This document shows positions 33,240-43,889 of a DNA stretch of 64,000 nucleotides, piece after piece; the first letter of the stretch is position 1; each line of letters begins with the position of its first letter. This DNA is from Clitoria ternatea (Eukaryota; Streptophyta; Magnoliopsida; Fabales; Fabaceae), in assembly GCA_037962975.1 (NCBI GenBank), contig CM075675.1:43942501-44006500 (forward strand), written 5' to 3'. Below the pieces are notes generated by a model. The model had not been told where the DNA came from and did not search any database. It saw only the letters and a program-made list of their open reading frames with translations. Made by a program: the position numbers and the translations under genes.

Positions 33240-33740
33240 TCTGTATCATTTAGGGTAGGGGGATTTGACATCGATCACAAGATTTTGTATCCACCATTTT
33301 AGCATCAGGCTCGCCATCAAAAGTGATGTGAGTGTCTAGATATTAGTAGGCTGCTTAGCTCTATTAAAGGCTGTGAGATCCTACGTACAATGTTACAAAT
33401 CTGCATCGATTAGGCCCATCTTCTTGAAGCAATTGCAAGAGTTGCCTTGGTCCACTAGAATCCACTTAACATCCATGTTACCAATTATAGCCACAATGAC
33501 TACGACATCACCACCACCTAGGACAATGAGGCCGAAGTCTTTATAAAAAAAAAGAGATAACAAGCATTTTGACATTGTCCCTAAAGGGTCGGTTATCATG
33601 CCTCTTGTTTTGAACCAGCATGATCATTTGAAGATGATTCTTTCTAGTGATGTTAGACACATCGCCTCTATCAAAGCGTCCAACTATCATCTTAATCATC
33701 TCTCACTTGGCTTTAGGGGGAGGGGAAAGGACATCGTCTA
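33240..33740 (-). pseudogene. Gypsy protease remnant (second element)
   Basis: The minus-strand frame 33393-33599 reads GGGDVVVIVAIIGNMDVKWI then LVDQGNSC, the protease active-site region with LVDQG in place of LIDQG. An internal deletion of a few residues follows (NSCNCFKKMG compared with SSCDVIFYNCFKRMG). The solo LTR at 33741 truncates the upstream part. Confidence 0.75.
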
Positions 33741-34240
33741 TGTAACGCCCCCAAACGTTAATTAAAATTTTCGAATAAATTTTCGCGTTTTCGAAAGATC
33801 ATTTTAAAAATTCCTAAATTCAATTCAGAGTTTATGTAACAGTTGATAACAGCGGAAAATTTTCATACATACTAATCATGAATAATTAAAATTCAAGAAA
33901 GTATTCAAATAGCGAAAACGATTTAGAAGATAATGGTACATGACATGTTATACTTATTACAACCCATGAAATCAAGGTTCAAGTAATAATTCAAATAGAC
34001 ATCAATCATGGCATCACTCTGCATTCTGCGTGTCATTCACTGTAAAAATTAATGTAAGAGTGAGACAGAATATAAAATAAGTATAAAATAGATAAAATTG
34101 CACAAACACAATCAACAACTCATAATGATATGATGAATATGCCAAACAAGTCCATTTAATAATTCTTCAATTAGTCAAATGATGTCATGCTGGATCCATT
34201 TGGTTTTGATGGGAATACTGCAGTAAAAGTCTCATAGAGA

Positions 34241-34448
34241 CACAATTAGGGCTTTAGCATATACCATGAATCCCTATACTTCATGGCGCTTACACAATTA
34301 GGGCTTTAGCATATACCATGAATCCCTATACTTCATGGCGCTTACACAATTAGGGCTTTAGCATATACCATGAATCCCTATACTTCATGGCGCTTACACA
34401 ATTAGGGCTTTAGCATATACCATGAATCCCTATACTTCATGGCGCTTA
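34241..34448. repeat. Four identical 52-bp tandem units
   Basis: Units start at 34241, 34293, 34345 and 34397 with CACAATTAGGGCTTTAGCAT. By eye all four are identical, which points to recent expansion. Two diverged relatives follow up to about 34600. The internal ATACCATGAA and TTCATGGCGC are partly complementary. Confidence 0.9.
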
Positions 34449-34999
34449 AGTACCGAAGTACACAATTATCATAAGTAGGACTTTGCATAGACCATGAATC
34501 CCTACACTCCATGGCACACAACAAAATAGGGCTTAACTCATCATAGAATAACCCCCCACCAGGGTAGGCAATCACGGAACCCCTAAATTCCATGATGCGT
34601 CCAATGCTTATGATGCATGAATGCCTTTAATTCTCTTTATCATTTAACATACCATGATATCCACATTTCCAAAACCTCTTGGATAATACAAGTCCTCAAG
34701 GGACACAATACACATAATAATTCATAAAATCATGGATTTACTGTTTCAACCACACATGTCAATAACCACAAGGCATTCATGTACATATATATTAATTATG
34801 TCATTCATAATTATTCACCATCATAATATACTAACTGTGTGATACTCAACAGCATTTATAATAATTCATAATCACTCAAGAATTCAATAATAAATCATTA
34901 CTCATAGAGAAAACATCATTTTTATCCATAATAACCATCATAAGTAAATTTCAGCATTTCCAAACAGCGACATGCATTAGTAAAACAGTCATAATATGA

Positions 35000-35640
35000 G
35001 CAAATCAACTCCTTTTTAGGTGATTCCACTTTCTATAGTTCAATAACATAATAATCTACAACTTTCATGAAGAACACAATTTCAAATTCCGAACAGAAAT
35101 ATTATTTATCCACGAAATACCACACTGCCTCAAGGTGAGTTTTCAAAACGTACATATATTAGTATTTTCAACGTTTTTAGAGCTACACAAATGATTTTAA
35201 CATGAAACCAGTTCTAAATACTCTTAACATAATTATATACAACTTTCATGAAGACACCAACAACTAATTCATACCACAAAATTCCCAGTATTGAAAACAA
35301 GATTCGGATTTCATAGTTAATAGATTTGCATCATGAACACACTTCTGTATTTTAAGCATAACTAGAGCTACAAGCATCTTTTTAACTTGAAACCACTTTC
35401 TATAAATCCCTAACATGTATATCTACAACTTTCGTGGAGACATCAAAGGCTGATTATGCATGTACAATTCCCAGAATATCAAAATATGCATAGAACATAG
35501 CTTAAACATTTCACTCGGTCATGCTGTAGTATTTTGGCTATAACTTTTGTTATACATATCCAAATCAGTTGAATCAGGTATCAAAATTCACATAACAAAA
35601 AGATCTACAACTTTCATGAAGAAGTTAGAGTCAAATTCAT
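35000..35640. repeat. Diverged tandem repeat of about 181 bp
   Basis: The phrase TACAACTTTCATGAAG (one variant TTTCGTGGAG) starts at 35057, 35238, 35424 and 35605, spaced 181, 186 and 181 bp. Sequence between copies is only loosely conserved. It lies within the composite solo LTR. Confidence 0.75.
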
Positions 35641-36194
35641 ACGTTTTCAGCTTCAAAATTTAGCAACAAGATACGAAATTAAAACTGGAATTCTAGAACA
35701 GCATACAACTCTACCCATTTCACAAATATTCACAACCCTGTCCCCTCTTACCTTAATGGAGTCCTTTGTTTAGCAAGATATGTCTTGTAGTTTCCTCGTT
35801 CCAGTCCGCAGTGGAAGAAATAAATATGGAAAGAAAAGCCTCTGAACGTATAAAATGAGAAGAAGAAGGGTGTGTGATTTGCTAAGTGGTTCGTATGTAG
35901 GAGTATTCTGAGAGTCATATCACTGGGTTAATAATAAGAAAGTGAGTGGGGAACATCGGTTGGAGGATTAGGTGGGATAATGGAGCCTTTTGATTCCTTT
36001 CACAGTCAGCTTTGCATTGATTGGGATAAAATATATAAAAGTATTATAATGGATGTACTTTCCCCTGTGATTGGTTCGTTGTGCCACTTATTTTTGGATT
36101 CATGTGATTAAGTGGGCTGATCACTAGTTGAAGTGGAATTAAAAAGGTGTTCAATGTTGGAGGATTTGAGGAGGTTGGTATTGCATGTGAGGGT

Positions 36195-36335
36195 GGAGTG
36201 GGGTGTGAGGGCGGTATTGAGTGTGAGGGCGGTCTTGAGTGTGAAGGGCGGTGTTGAGGGTTAAGGGCGTTGTTGAGTGTGAAGGGCGGTGTTGAGTGTT
36301 AAGGGCGGTATTGAGTGTGAAGGGCGGTGTTGAGT
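36195..36335. repeat. 18-19-bp G-rich minisatellite
   Basis: About seven units of GTGTGAAGGGCGGTGTTGA and variants (GTGTGAGGGCGGTATTGA, GTGTTAAGGGCGGTATTGA). It lies immediately before the 18/72-bp array. Confidence 0.85.
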
Positions 36336-36370
36336 GTTTCTTAAGAAATATTCATGCCCTAAAAGACGTT

Positions 36371-36770
36371 CACGTTACTCCGCCAAGGCATTTGACCTCG
36401 TCAATGCTTATTACTCCGCCAAGGCACGAGACCCCGCCTAGGCTTATTACTCCGTCAAAACGTGTGACTCCGCCTAAGCTTATTACTCCGCCAAGGCATG
36501 AGACCCCGTCTAGGCTTATTACTCTGTCAAAACGTATGACTCCGCCTAATCTTATTACTCCGCCAAGGCATGAGACCCCGTCTAGGCTTATTACTCCGTC
36601 AAAACGTGTGACTCCGCCTAATCTTATTACTCCGCCAAGGCATGAGACCCCGTCTAGGCTTATTACTCCGTCAAAATGTGTGACTCCGCCTAATCTTATT
36701 ACTCCGCCAAGGCATGAGACCCCGTTTAGGCTTATTACTCCGTCAAAACGTGTGACTCCAGTTTTGTAGG
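36371..36770. repeat. 18-bp minisatellite in a 72-bp higher-order array
   Basis: The basic 18-bp unit is TTACTCCGCCAAGGCATG. Four variants (…CCAAGGCATGAG, ACCCCGTCTAGGCTTA, TTACTCCGTCAAAACGTG, TGACTCCGCCTAATCTTA) make a 72-bp block repeated about five times. The array stays open in one frame as a 24-residue repeat rich in Thr, Pro and Arg. I treat this as a by-product of the period being divisible by 3. Confidence 0.85.
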
Positions 36771-37679
36771 AAAACTGTACCCTTCCTATTCTGTAGTCTT
36801 CTGTTCTCTGGACGGACTAAATCCGGTCTTTAATACCGGTACAATTTATCCGGTGTGAACATCAGTTCTAAGGATGAACCTTCCTTGAAACTAACTGGTG
36901 TTCATTAACAACAAAGCATTGATCCGGTCTCATGGTCATGCGACCCATAGCTCATTCAGTAAAACGTTGATCCAGTCTGCTTCACATAAGTTGTCCTCCA
37001 TACATCGGTCATCCGATGTAATGTGGCATTAGTTGACATCCGATCTTCTTCTTTGAAGTCTTGAAATCGTCCTAACCTTGGAGGTCAGAACGGATCAGAA
37101 GTGTTCTTTCCGATCTCACTCAGCTGACTCCTCTTCCTTCATCCTTTCACTCGGTCGAGTTCTAGTCCGACTGGAATTCTACCAGTCGTGTGAAGAAAAA
37201 GGAAAACTGAGTCCCCTCGGTAAATCTCCTGAAACCGACTCCAATCACTCAGTTTTTCATTGCCAAAACTGACTCAACATCAGGTCAGTCATCACTCGGT
37301 GATCTACCTCCAAACCGAGTCACCTCAATCAATCTATCACTCAGTAAACTTAATACAACACTGACCATCACTCACTCAAACATCCACTCGATATCTTTGC
37401 CTATTCTCACTCGAAAAATACCATAGCCTCACTCGGATTTTGTAACCTTCAGTCGAAATTGGTAATCCTTCACTCGGAATTTCACTCTGTCACTCGGATC
37501 AGAGCCTTTTTACTCGGAATTTGAATAATTTCTCTAAAATTCCATAATTATACCCAAAATGAAACTTTTGGAGCATTAAAAGCCATCCATAGAGTGTTTT
37601 ATTCATTAATTAACACTTACAAGCCTTCCATGCTTCATAAATTACAAAATAGAGCTATTATTAAAAGCAGGATGTTACA

Positions 37680-37845
37680 GTCTACCTTTTAGATTACCTT
37701 CACTAGCTGGGACTTTTGTTTTTCAACCGCGGTGAACCTTTTTCGATCTCATTCATCATTGTTGTATGGGGATCGATCTTGTCTACACTTTTCGAATTGA
37801 TCTGACTCATCTTGAGAATTATTCTATGGACCCCTGAATTATTTT
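37680..37845 (-). pseudogene. Gag fragment of second gypsy element
   Basis: After the solo LTR, 37685-37845 aligns with the gag zinc-knuckle/linker region of the first element (25490-25600), both running through CTGTGAA/CGGTGAACCT and a GATC-rich stretch. The similarity stops near 37845 and no more gag or 5' LTR follows. Confidence 0.55.
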
Positions 37846-38634
37846 GATTAATGATGCAAACTATAAACTATTTAAAGTTCTAACATTTCATGATTATGTA
37901 AGTTTTTCTTAACATAAACCATGTCTGAAGCCAATGAAGCATCCTGTCTGATGTCTATCTAAAGGATGATAATCATTTGAAAAATGGGTCATCTTAGAGA
38001 CACAAAGTCCAAAGGATGAAGAAGTATCCTATGTCACAAATTTCAAGTTCCTGATGTATCAAATTGAGCTTCTAGTCGTTGCATAACATATCTTTAAAGA
38101 TAACATCTTCTTGAAGAATTCAAGAAAAAATGGCTAAAGCTAAAAAAAAAACCTCCTACAGATTGCTTTCACAAATATGGAAATTTACAGAAGCATTAGA
38201 ACTTCAAATGATCAGACGATCTCCCATGCATTTACTACTATTAGTTCAAGTCATCCTAAGGGACCCTGCGTGCTTCTCAAGTAGGTCACCTCCTTTCTCT
38301 CTTTATCCTAATGGCTCATTGTTGAGGGTCCATATAAAGGAGTTGCCCCTCTAATGATACAGCTAAAATTGAGCTTTTATAAAAAGAATTCAACGTCTTG
38401 CTACATTTTCATTCAATTTCAAAGTGGTTGTTAAGCTGTAGTTTCTCAAAGTTTTATATTTGTGTAAACAACTTCCATGAAGCTTTACTTATTTCAAATC
38501 CTAAACATATTATTCAGTTGTTAAAGCTCAAAGTTCCTTAGAGTCTTATTTATAAGATCAATCATATTGGATATATGTCAATAATTTTAAAACATAGGTA
38601 AAATAAAAATAAAGTGGTTGATTCATAATCATTC
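37846..38634. other. No gene recognised
   Basis: AT-rich sequence with an ORF of 74 codons (38130-38354) that has no recognisable motif. A TATAAAGGAGTTGCCCC-like stretch near 38333 could be a promoter of a decayed LTR, but no partner repeat is visible. Confidence 0.4.
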
Positions 38635-38872
38635 CACTACAATATTTAATTTAAGACATCAAACAACTATGAAAAATGATGACTTAAAGAACTATGAAAA
38701 ATGGTGACTTGAAGTGATAAAATTGTGGCCTAAACTTAGACTACAATTTTTTTTTTGTTTTGGATCATATTTTCTTTATAATTGCTGGCTTAAAGCCTCA
38801 AACAAAGAAATAAGCCACAGTTTTTTTAAAATAGTTTAAGGCCATGTTTACACACTTATTTTTAGACCATGG

Positions 38873-39868
38873 TGATCCGGTCCTAACACCGGCCCCCAAG
38901 AGCATGGCTTTAATGCTTTGCCAGGTCAGCATTTCGAACGAGGTAAGTACGCTTCAAATACGGAGTATATATGACCAAGGCAAGTAACTCCGCCTAGGCA
39001 TGTTACTCCGCCAAGGCATGTTACTCCGCCAAGGCATGTCACTCCGCCAAGGCATGTCACTCCGCCAAGGCATGTCACTCCGCCAAGGCATGACATTCCG
39101 CCTAGGCATGTTACCCTGCCAAGGATCATAACTCCGCCAATGCATATTACTCCGCCAAGCCATAGGCTCAATACTGGCGGAATGTTGAATTTCCCATACT
39201 GCGTAGCGAACCCATACTCACAACCCCGGCACGAGATTGACTCTGTCTTGAGAGGTTAATAATGGGAATCACGCTGTCACGCATAAAGGGTAATAACAAT
39301 AAAATAATAAAGCATTCACGCTTCCCAAGTAAGTGGAAATACCTACTACAATAACGGTGCTCGTGAACGACACAGGGACCCACTGTCTTTCTTGCTTTAT
39401 GCTAGAAAACAAGGAACGGGCCCTACCAATAATGGAGCACCAGTGACAGGTATATAAACCTCAGCAAAAAGGTATACAGGGGCTCTCCCCCAATTCTGAA
39501 CCTTACACTCTCTTACTTGCATAATTCTCTCGGATCGTCTTTCTAAGTCTATGAGTATTCTGAAATACTGACTTGAGCGTCGGAGAATAATTGCAGGTAC
39601 CACCCCAAATTGGGTCAAGGCTGAGAAGACTTCTCCAGGCGGACTGTGACACCGCCCCAGCGTATACTGCACTGTGTCAAGACATAGAAGGCAATTCCAG
39701 GCGGACTACTACATCGCCGTAGAGTGAGTTACACTCCGCCCCAGTGTGGTCCAGACTCCGCCTCAACATACGAAGACACTCCATATCTGAACATTTACGC
39801 ACATCGCTTTGTATCAGATTGAGCTGTTTCAGAATCATAACTTTACACCCCCTGTAAAGGACGGTTCA
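38873..39868 (+). mobile_element. Solo LTR of the CCGGT gypsy family
   Basis: CATGG is present at 38868-38872 and 39869-39873. The 996-bp insert starts TGATCCGGTCCTAACACCGG, the same start as the minus-strand reading of the LTRs at 11931 and 26988, so this LTR is in plus orientation. It ends GGACGGTTCA. It includes an 18-bp minisatellite (38985-39165). Confidence 0.85.
38985..39165. repeat. 18-bp minisatellite (ACTCCGCCAAGGCATGTC)
   Basis: Nine to ten units, several identical, of ACTCCGCCAAGGCATGTC. The same unit underlies the 72-bp array at 36371-36770. Confidence 0.9.
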
Positions 39869-40131
39869 CATGGTTTTCAGGGTCATTTATTAAAACTTGT
39901 GGTTTTCCAAAGCTGCTTTAGGTCACAATTTTTATTTTTAATTTATATTATGGTTTCAAAACTACAGGCATATGTTTGAGTCACTATTTTTTAAAAGAGC
40001 ATGTGGCAACAACTTTTCAGTGTTAGTTTTAGTCTATGATTTAAAAAATGTGGCCATATATTTAAGCCATGTTTTTTTGTGGTTGTATCATATTTACGTA
40101 ATGAATTTAATAGTATAGATTGTGTTGGGCT

Positions 40132-40309
40132 TATTATGAATATTTTATTCATTATGGATGTCCAATTTTCCTATAAATAGGACCCTATAGCAAGCATATT
40201 GGGTGCCTTCTTGAACTTCTTCATTTCTTCAAATCTTCTCTCTAATTGCTCTCTTCTACTCTCTATTTCCATTTATCTTCCTCTTTAATTTTGTTTTAAT
40301 TTCATAACA
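40132..40309 (+). repeat. Copia 5' LTR
   Basis: Starts TATTATGAATATTTTATTC and ends TTTCATAACA. It contains CCTATAAATAGGACCC, a TATA box in a short palindrome, at about 40172-40187. A likely primer-binding site, CGTTATCAACACCG, follows at once (40310-40323). Confidence 0.9.
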
Positions 40310-41700
40310 CGTTATCAACACCGTTCTGACCAACTGAGATCTAGTCAAGACCACGAGAGGTAATACATGATTATTATTACTATTGTTATTCTTAGTAATT
40401 TAAATTTATATACCTTATATTATTTATATATATATATATTATAAAAGGTTCCTGAAGAACTTATATTTAAACATCCCAGAAGGATGTATAAGATTATATC
40501 TATATCATAAAAAAATAGGTTCTTGAAGAACTTATTTATAAACATCCTTAAGGATGTATAAAATTAATAGTTAGAATTCTTGAAGAATTTTGAAAATATT
40601 TATTAATAGTTCCTAAAGAACTATAACAATTCAAGAAATTAATAAATAAATAAGTTTAATTAACCACTTCTACATTATGCAATCGAGAAAATTTGTTTAC
40701 CTGTTTCACGTGTTGTTTGCTTTTACCTAGCCTTTGTCTTAGCTTGCTGTACACTAATTATTGGACTTTTACCTTATATAATTTTATAGCTTTTGTCATT
40801 ATTGGAATGCTTGCACTAATTTTGCTATTTTATATTCATGCACTAATTTTGATGTTTGCTTTGCTTCATAAATCACGTACTGCACTAGCAAATATATTAT
40901 ATTAAATGAACAATTGAATTATTTGTTGTACATTGAACAATTGAGTACCTGCTTCACAAATCACGTTATTATAGTGAAAATATATTATATTAAATGTTTG
41001 CTTTACAATTAGTATTCAACAATTGAATTATTTGTTATCACGTTAAATTGCACTAATTTTAGTTGTTGGAGTGGGTTATATAATTGCTTTTGCTTTAAGA
41101 TGATACCCCTTCTCTTCTATTTTCATTTCCCAACTCCTCTCTTCAATTCTCCATTCTATCTCTCATTTTTTTTTATTCATAAACATCCTTGCAGGATGTA
41201 TAAGAAATTAATAATCAAATAACTTAGAATTCTTGAAGAATTCTTGAATATATTGCTTAATTTTATTAATTTACTAGCTAATTAATTATACCCACTCTTT
41301 TATCCATTAGTTGATTTCCATTACATTTCAATTGATTGCTTTCCATTACATTTCAATTGATATACATTACACTGTGATGATTGCTCTACTATAATTTGCT
41401 ATATATTTCAATTGCTGATTCCACTAGCATTTCACGCTGATTATTATAGTGATTATTATTTGGTTACTGCAATACCTTTTTCTGATTCCCAAACCTGAGA
41501 TATAATTTAATAAGTTATCACTCTACCACTAGATTACTACTATTTGATTGATATCTTATAAAATTTTAAATTTTCATTACCGAATTATTTATGTGAAATT
41601 TTATTTATACTTGTCTCCTTGTGGCTAAAAAAAATAATGAATTACTTATGTAAAATCATGAGTCTCACCCAACTGGTACTACTCCATTCCCAGAAGTGAA
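40310..41700 (+). other. Copia leader rich in short hairpins, gag missing
   Basis: There is no gag capsid motif here. The leader carries a series of short hairpins: GTTCCTGAAGAAC (about 40449), ACATCCCAGAAGGATGT (about 40470), GTTCTTGAAGAAC (about 40520), ACATCCTTAAGGATGT (about 40543), AATTCTTGAAGAATT (about 40575) and AGTTCCTAAAGAACT (about 40608). Two more lie near 41185 and 41227. The rest is AT-rich. Confidence 0.7.
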
Positions 41701-42060
41701 TGTAGCAACACATGATCATTATACTCATGATTGTGGTTGTGGTCGAAATGATAATAAATCATCATTTCTATGGAAAAATAAAGAACATATGGAAAAAGGA
41801 AAAGATGTTCAAAGTAGCAAACAAACTAAAAAATATTTGCTATCGTTGTGGTAGCCAAGGACACTGGTCTCGGGTTTGTCGCACCCTAAAACATCTGATT
41901 GATCTATACCAAAAATCCCTTAAAATAAAGGGAAAACAATATAAACAAATTTGACTGGTATAGATGATGTTTATACTCACTTTGATGTAGATAATTTCTT
42001 TACTCTTCCTGAAGAAGATATTGACCACTCGGTTGAAGAAGGGAGTGCCCCTAAATAAAT
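41701..42060 (+). pseudogene. Copia gag nucleocapsid (zinc knuckle)
   Basis: CYRCGSQGHWSRVCRT at about 41838-41887 is a complete CX2CX4HX4C knuckle. It is followed by a basic stretch and then, in another frame, DVDNFFTLPEEDIDHSVEEG. An upstream frame (HPTGTTPFPEVNVATHDH) is the end of gag. Frameshifts separate the parts. Confidence 0.8.
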
Positions 42061-42149
42061 TATTTTATATTTCATGAAATTTGTTTTGTTATGAATTTAT
42101 GTTAAATATTTATTATTGTTAATTATATTTTCACTCATGATTTATCTAT

Positions 42150-43580
42150 TATTATTTAATGAAGAATGAATGCTTATGTGAATGATGAAGATATATGTCT
42201 TGCACAACTCATACTATTCTCAAGAATGAGAAATATTTTTACCATATACTAAAACAAGAAGTCAGTGCTAATATTATATCTGGTAATATAAATATAATTG
42301 AAGGCTCTGGCAGAGCCAGTATTTTGCTACTTGGAGGAACAAAATTACACATTAAAAGTGCATTATATTCTACGAATTCTCAAAGAAATTTGTTGAGTTT
42401 TAAGGATATCTGTAGAAATGGATACCATATTGAGACCACAAATGAAGGAAATGATGAATATCTTTACATCACAAAGTTAATTTCCGATAAGAAATGTATA
42501 TTAGAAAAATTGCCTTCATTTTCCTCTGGTTTGTACTATACCTATATTTGTACAATTGAAACAAATGTTATTGTAAACCAGAAGTTTACAAATAAGAATA
42601 ACTTTATTATTTGGTATGAACGGTTAGGCCATCTTGGAACAATAATGATGTGAAAAATAGTTGAGAATTCAAATGGTCATTGCTTGTCCACCAGACAAAT
42701 TCTCCAAACTAATAATTTCTCATGTGCTGCTTGGGAAATTAATTACTCGGCCATCACTAATAAAAATTGGAAGTGAATCACTCACATTTTTAAGCGTATA
42801 AAAGGTGATATTTCTGGACCATTTAGATATTTTATGGTTTTAATTGATGCATTAACTAGATGGTCACATGTTTGTTTATTGTCAACTCACAACCAGGCGT
42901 TTGCGAGATTACTAGCTCAATTAATTCATTTAAGAGCTCATTTTCTTGATTATCCAATTAAGAAAAATAAGCTTTGATAACACTGTGAATTCACATCTTA
43001 ATCTTTTAATGATTATTGTATGTCTATCGAAATTGATGTTGAACATCCTGTAGCATATGTTCATTCATAAAATGGACTTGCTGAATCATTAATTAAACGT
43101 TTGAAATTGATAGCAAGACCATTATTAATGAGATTAAAACTCCCAATTTCAACTTGGGGACATGCAATCTTGCATGCAGCAACACTTATTCGCATCAGAC
43201 CTACAAATTATTATGAGTATTCCCCTTTACAATTGATTCATGGTAAAGAACCAAATATTTCCCATCTAAGAATTTTTGGAAGTGTTGTATGTGTTCCTAT
43301 TTCTCCTCCATAACGCACTAAAATAGGACCTCAAAGAAGGTTGTGAATATATGTTGGATATGAAAGTCCATCCATAATAAAATATCTTGAACCATTAACA
43401 GGAGATTTATTTATAGCTCGTTTTGCTGATTGTCATTTTAATGAATTTGTTCTCCCACTATTATGGGGAAAAAGTAAACAGTTGGATACAAGGATTAGTT
43501 GGAATGAGATATCTCTATCTCATCTTGATCCTCGAACAAAGCAATCTGAACTAGAAGTTCAGAAAATAATTAGTTTGTAA
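42150..43580 (+). pseudogene. Copia protease tail, GAG-pre-integrase and integrase
   Basis: 42195-42653 contains GSGRASILLLGGTKL, YSTNSQRNLLSFKDICRNGY and the GAG-pre-integrase motif WYERLGHLG. The integrase core follows in broken frames: GDISGPFRYFMVLIDALTRW, then LAESLIKRLKLIARPLLM and HAATLIRIRPTNYYEYSPLQ (43101-43313). A later block has PEGVKIVG-type sequence upstream of RT. The usual DSGAS protease loop is not seen, so the protease is incomplete. Many stops are present. Confidence 0.8.
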
Positions 43581-43889
43581 AATTTAGCAAACCAATTGCC
43601 GAATGAATTTGTTGATCCAAAAGGAGTGATTAAGTCACACATACTAGCTATTAATACTCTAATAAAGATTGATATCCCTGAAGGACAATCTAAAATTACA
43701 AATGAGTCTGAAGCTAAAATAAAATGTGGCAGATCTGTTGGTTCTAAAGATAAAAATCCTCAGTAAATAAAGAGGATGGTCGAATCAAGGATATAATGAC
43801 TCCAGAAGAGTCTCCTGACATAATCAAGGATTCAAATCTAGAAGATACCAAGGTACCTGAATTAATAAAAATAAAGAGATCTCTATAAA

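Larger units (their letters stand above)
33741..37679. mobile_element. Composite solo LTR (TGTAAC...GTTACA) with internal arrays
   Basis: GTCTA occurs at 33736-33740 and 37680-37684. The insert begins TGTAACGCCCCC and ends AGGATGTTACA. It holds four exact 52-bp tandem units (34241-34448), four units of about 181 bp (35000-35640), a 19-bp array (36195-36335), an 18/72-bp array (36371-36770) and a CCGGT-rich block (36800-37060). From 37130 to 37560 there are many CACTCGG motifs, as in the insert at 22120-25106. The mix suggests a solo LTR with at least one further LTR fragment inside. There is no protein domain. Confidence 0.7.
28210..37845 (-). mobile_element. Second Tat-type gypsy element, decayed and truncated
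   Basis: It has the same orientation and gene order as the 11931-27788 element and aligns with it region by region, but it is more diverged. A 3' LTR-like block is at 28210-28717, integrase at about 29385-30320, second RNase H at about 30920-31110, RT/RNase H at about 31130-32760, linker at 32770-33165, protease at 33390-33600 and a gag piece at about 37680-37845. It is interrupted by a Cassandra-type LTR (31754-32236) and a composite solo LTR (33741-37679). The antisense ORF is missing although its TATA box remains. The 5' gag end, the 5' LTR and any target duplication are not visible. Confidence 0.8.
38635..40087. mobile_element. CACTA-like non-autonomous remnant
   Basis: The left end starts CACTACAATATTTAATTTAA. 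The right end on the opposite strand reads TACAACCACAAAAAAACATG, close to a CACTA end that has lost its outermost bases. Both sides carry repeated variants of GTGGCTTAAAG/TTTAAGCCATG in both orientations, as in CACTA subterminal regions. A solo LTR sits in the middle. Ends are imperfect and no 3-bp target duplication is convincing. Confidence 0.4.

Noticed and set aside
34241..34448. CRISPR-like perfect repeats
   Set aside because: The 52-bp units are directly adjacent with no spacers, in a plant genome. It is a tandem repeat.
36296..36769. 157-codon ORF with a Thr/Pro-rich 24-residue repeat
   Set aside because: It is the translation of a 72-bp minisatellite inside an LTR. Periods divisible by 3 keep any frame open.
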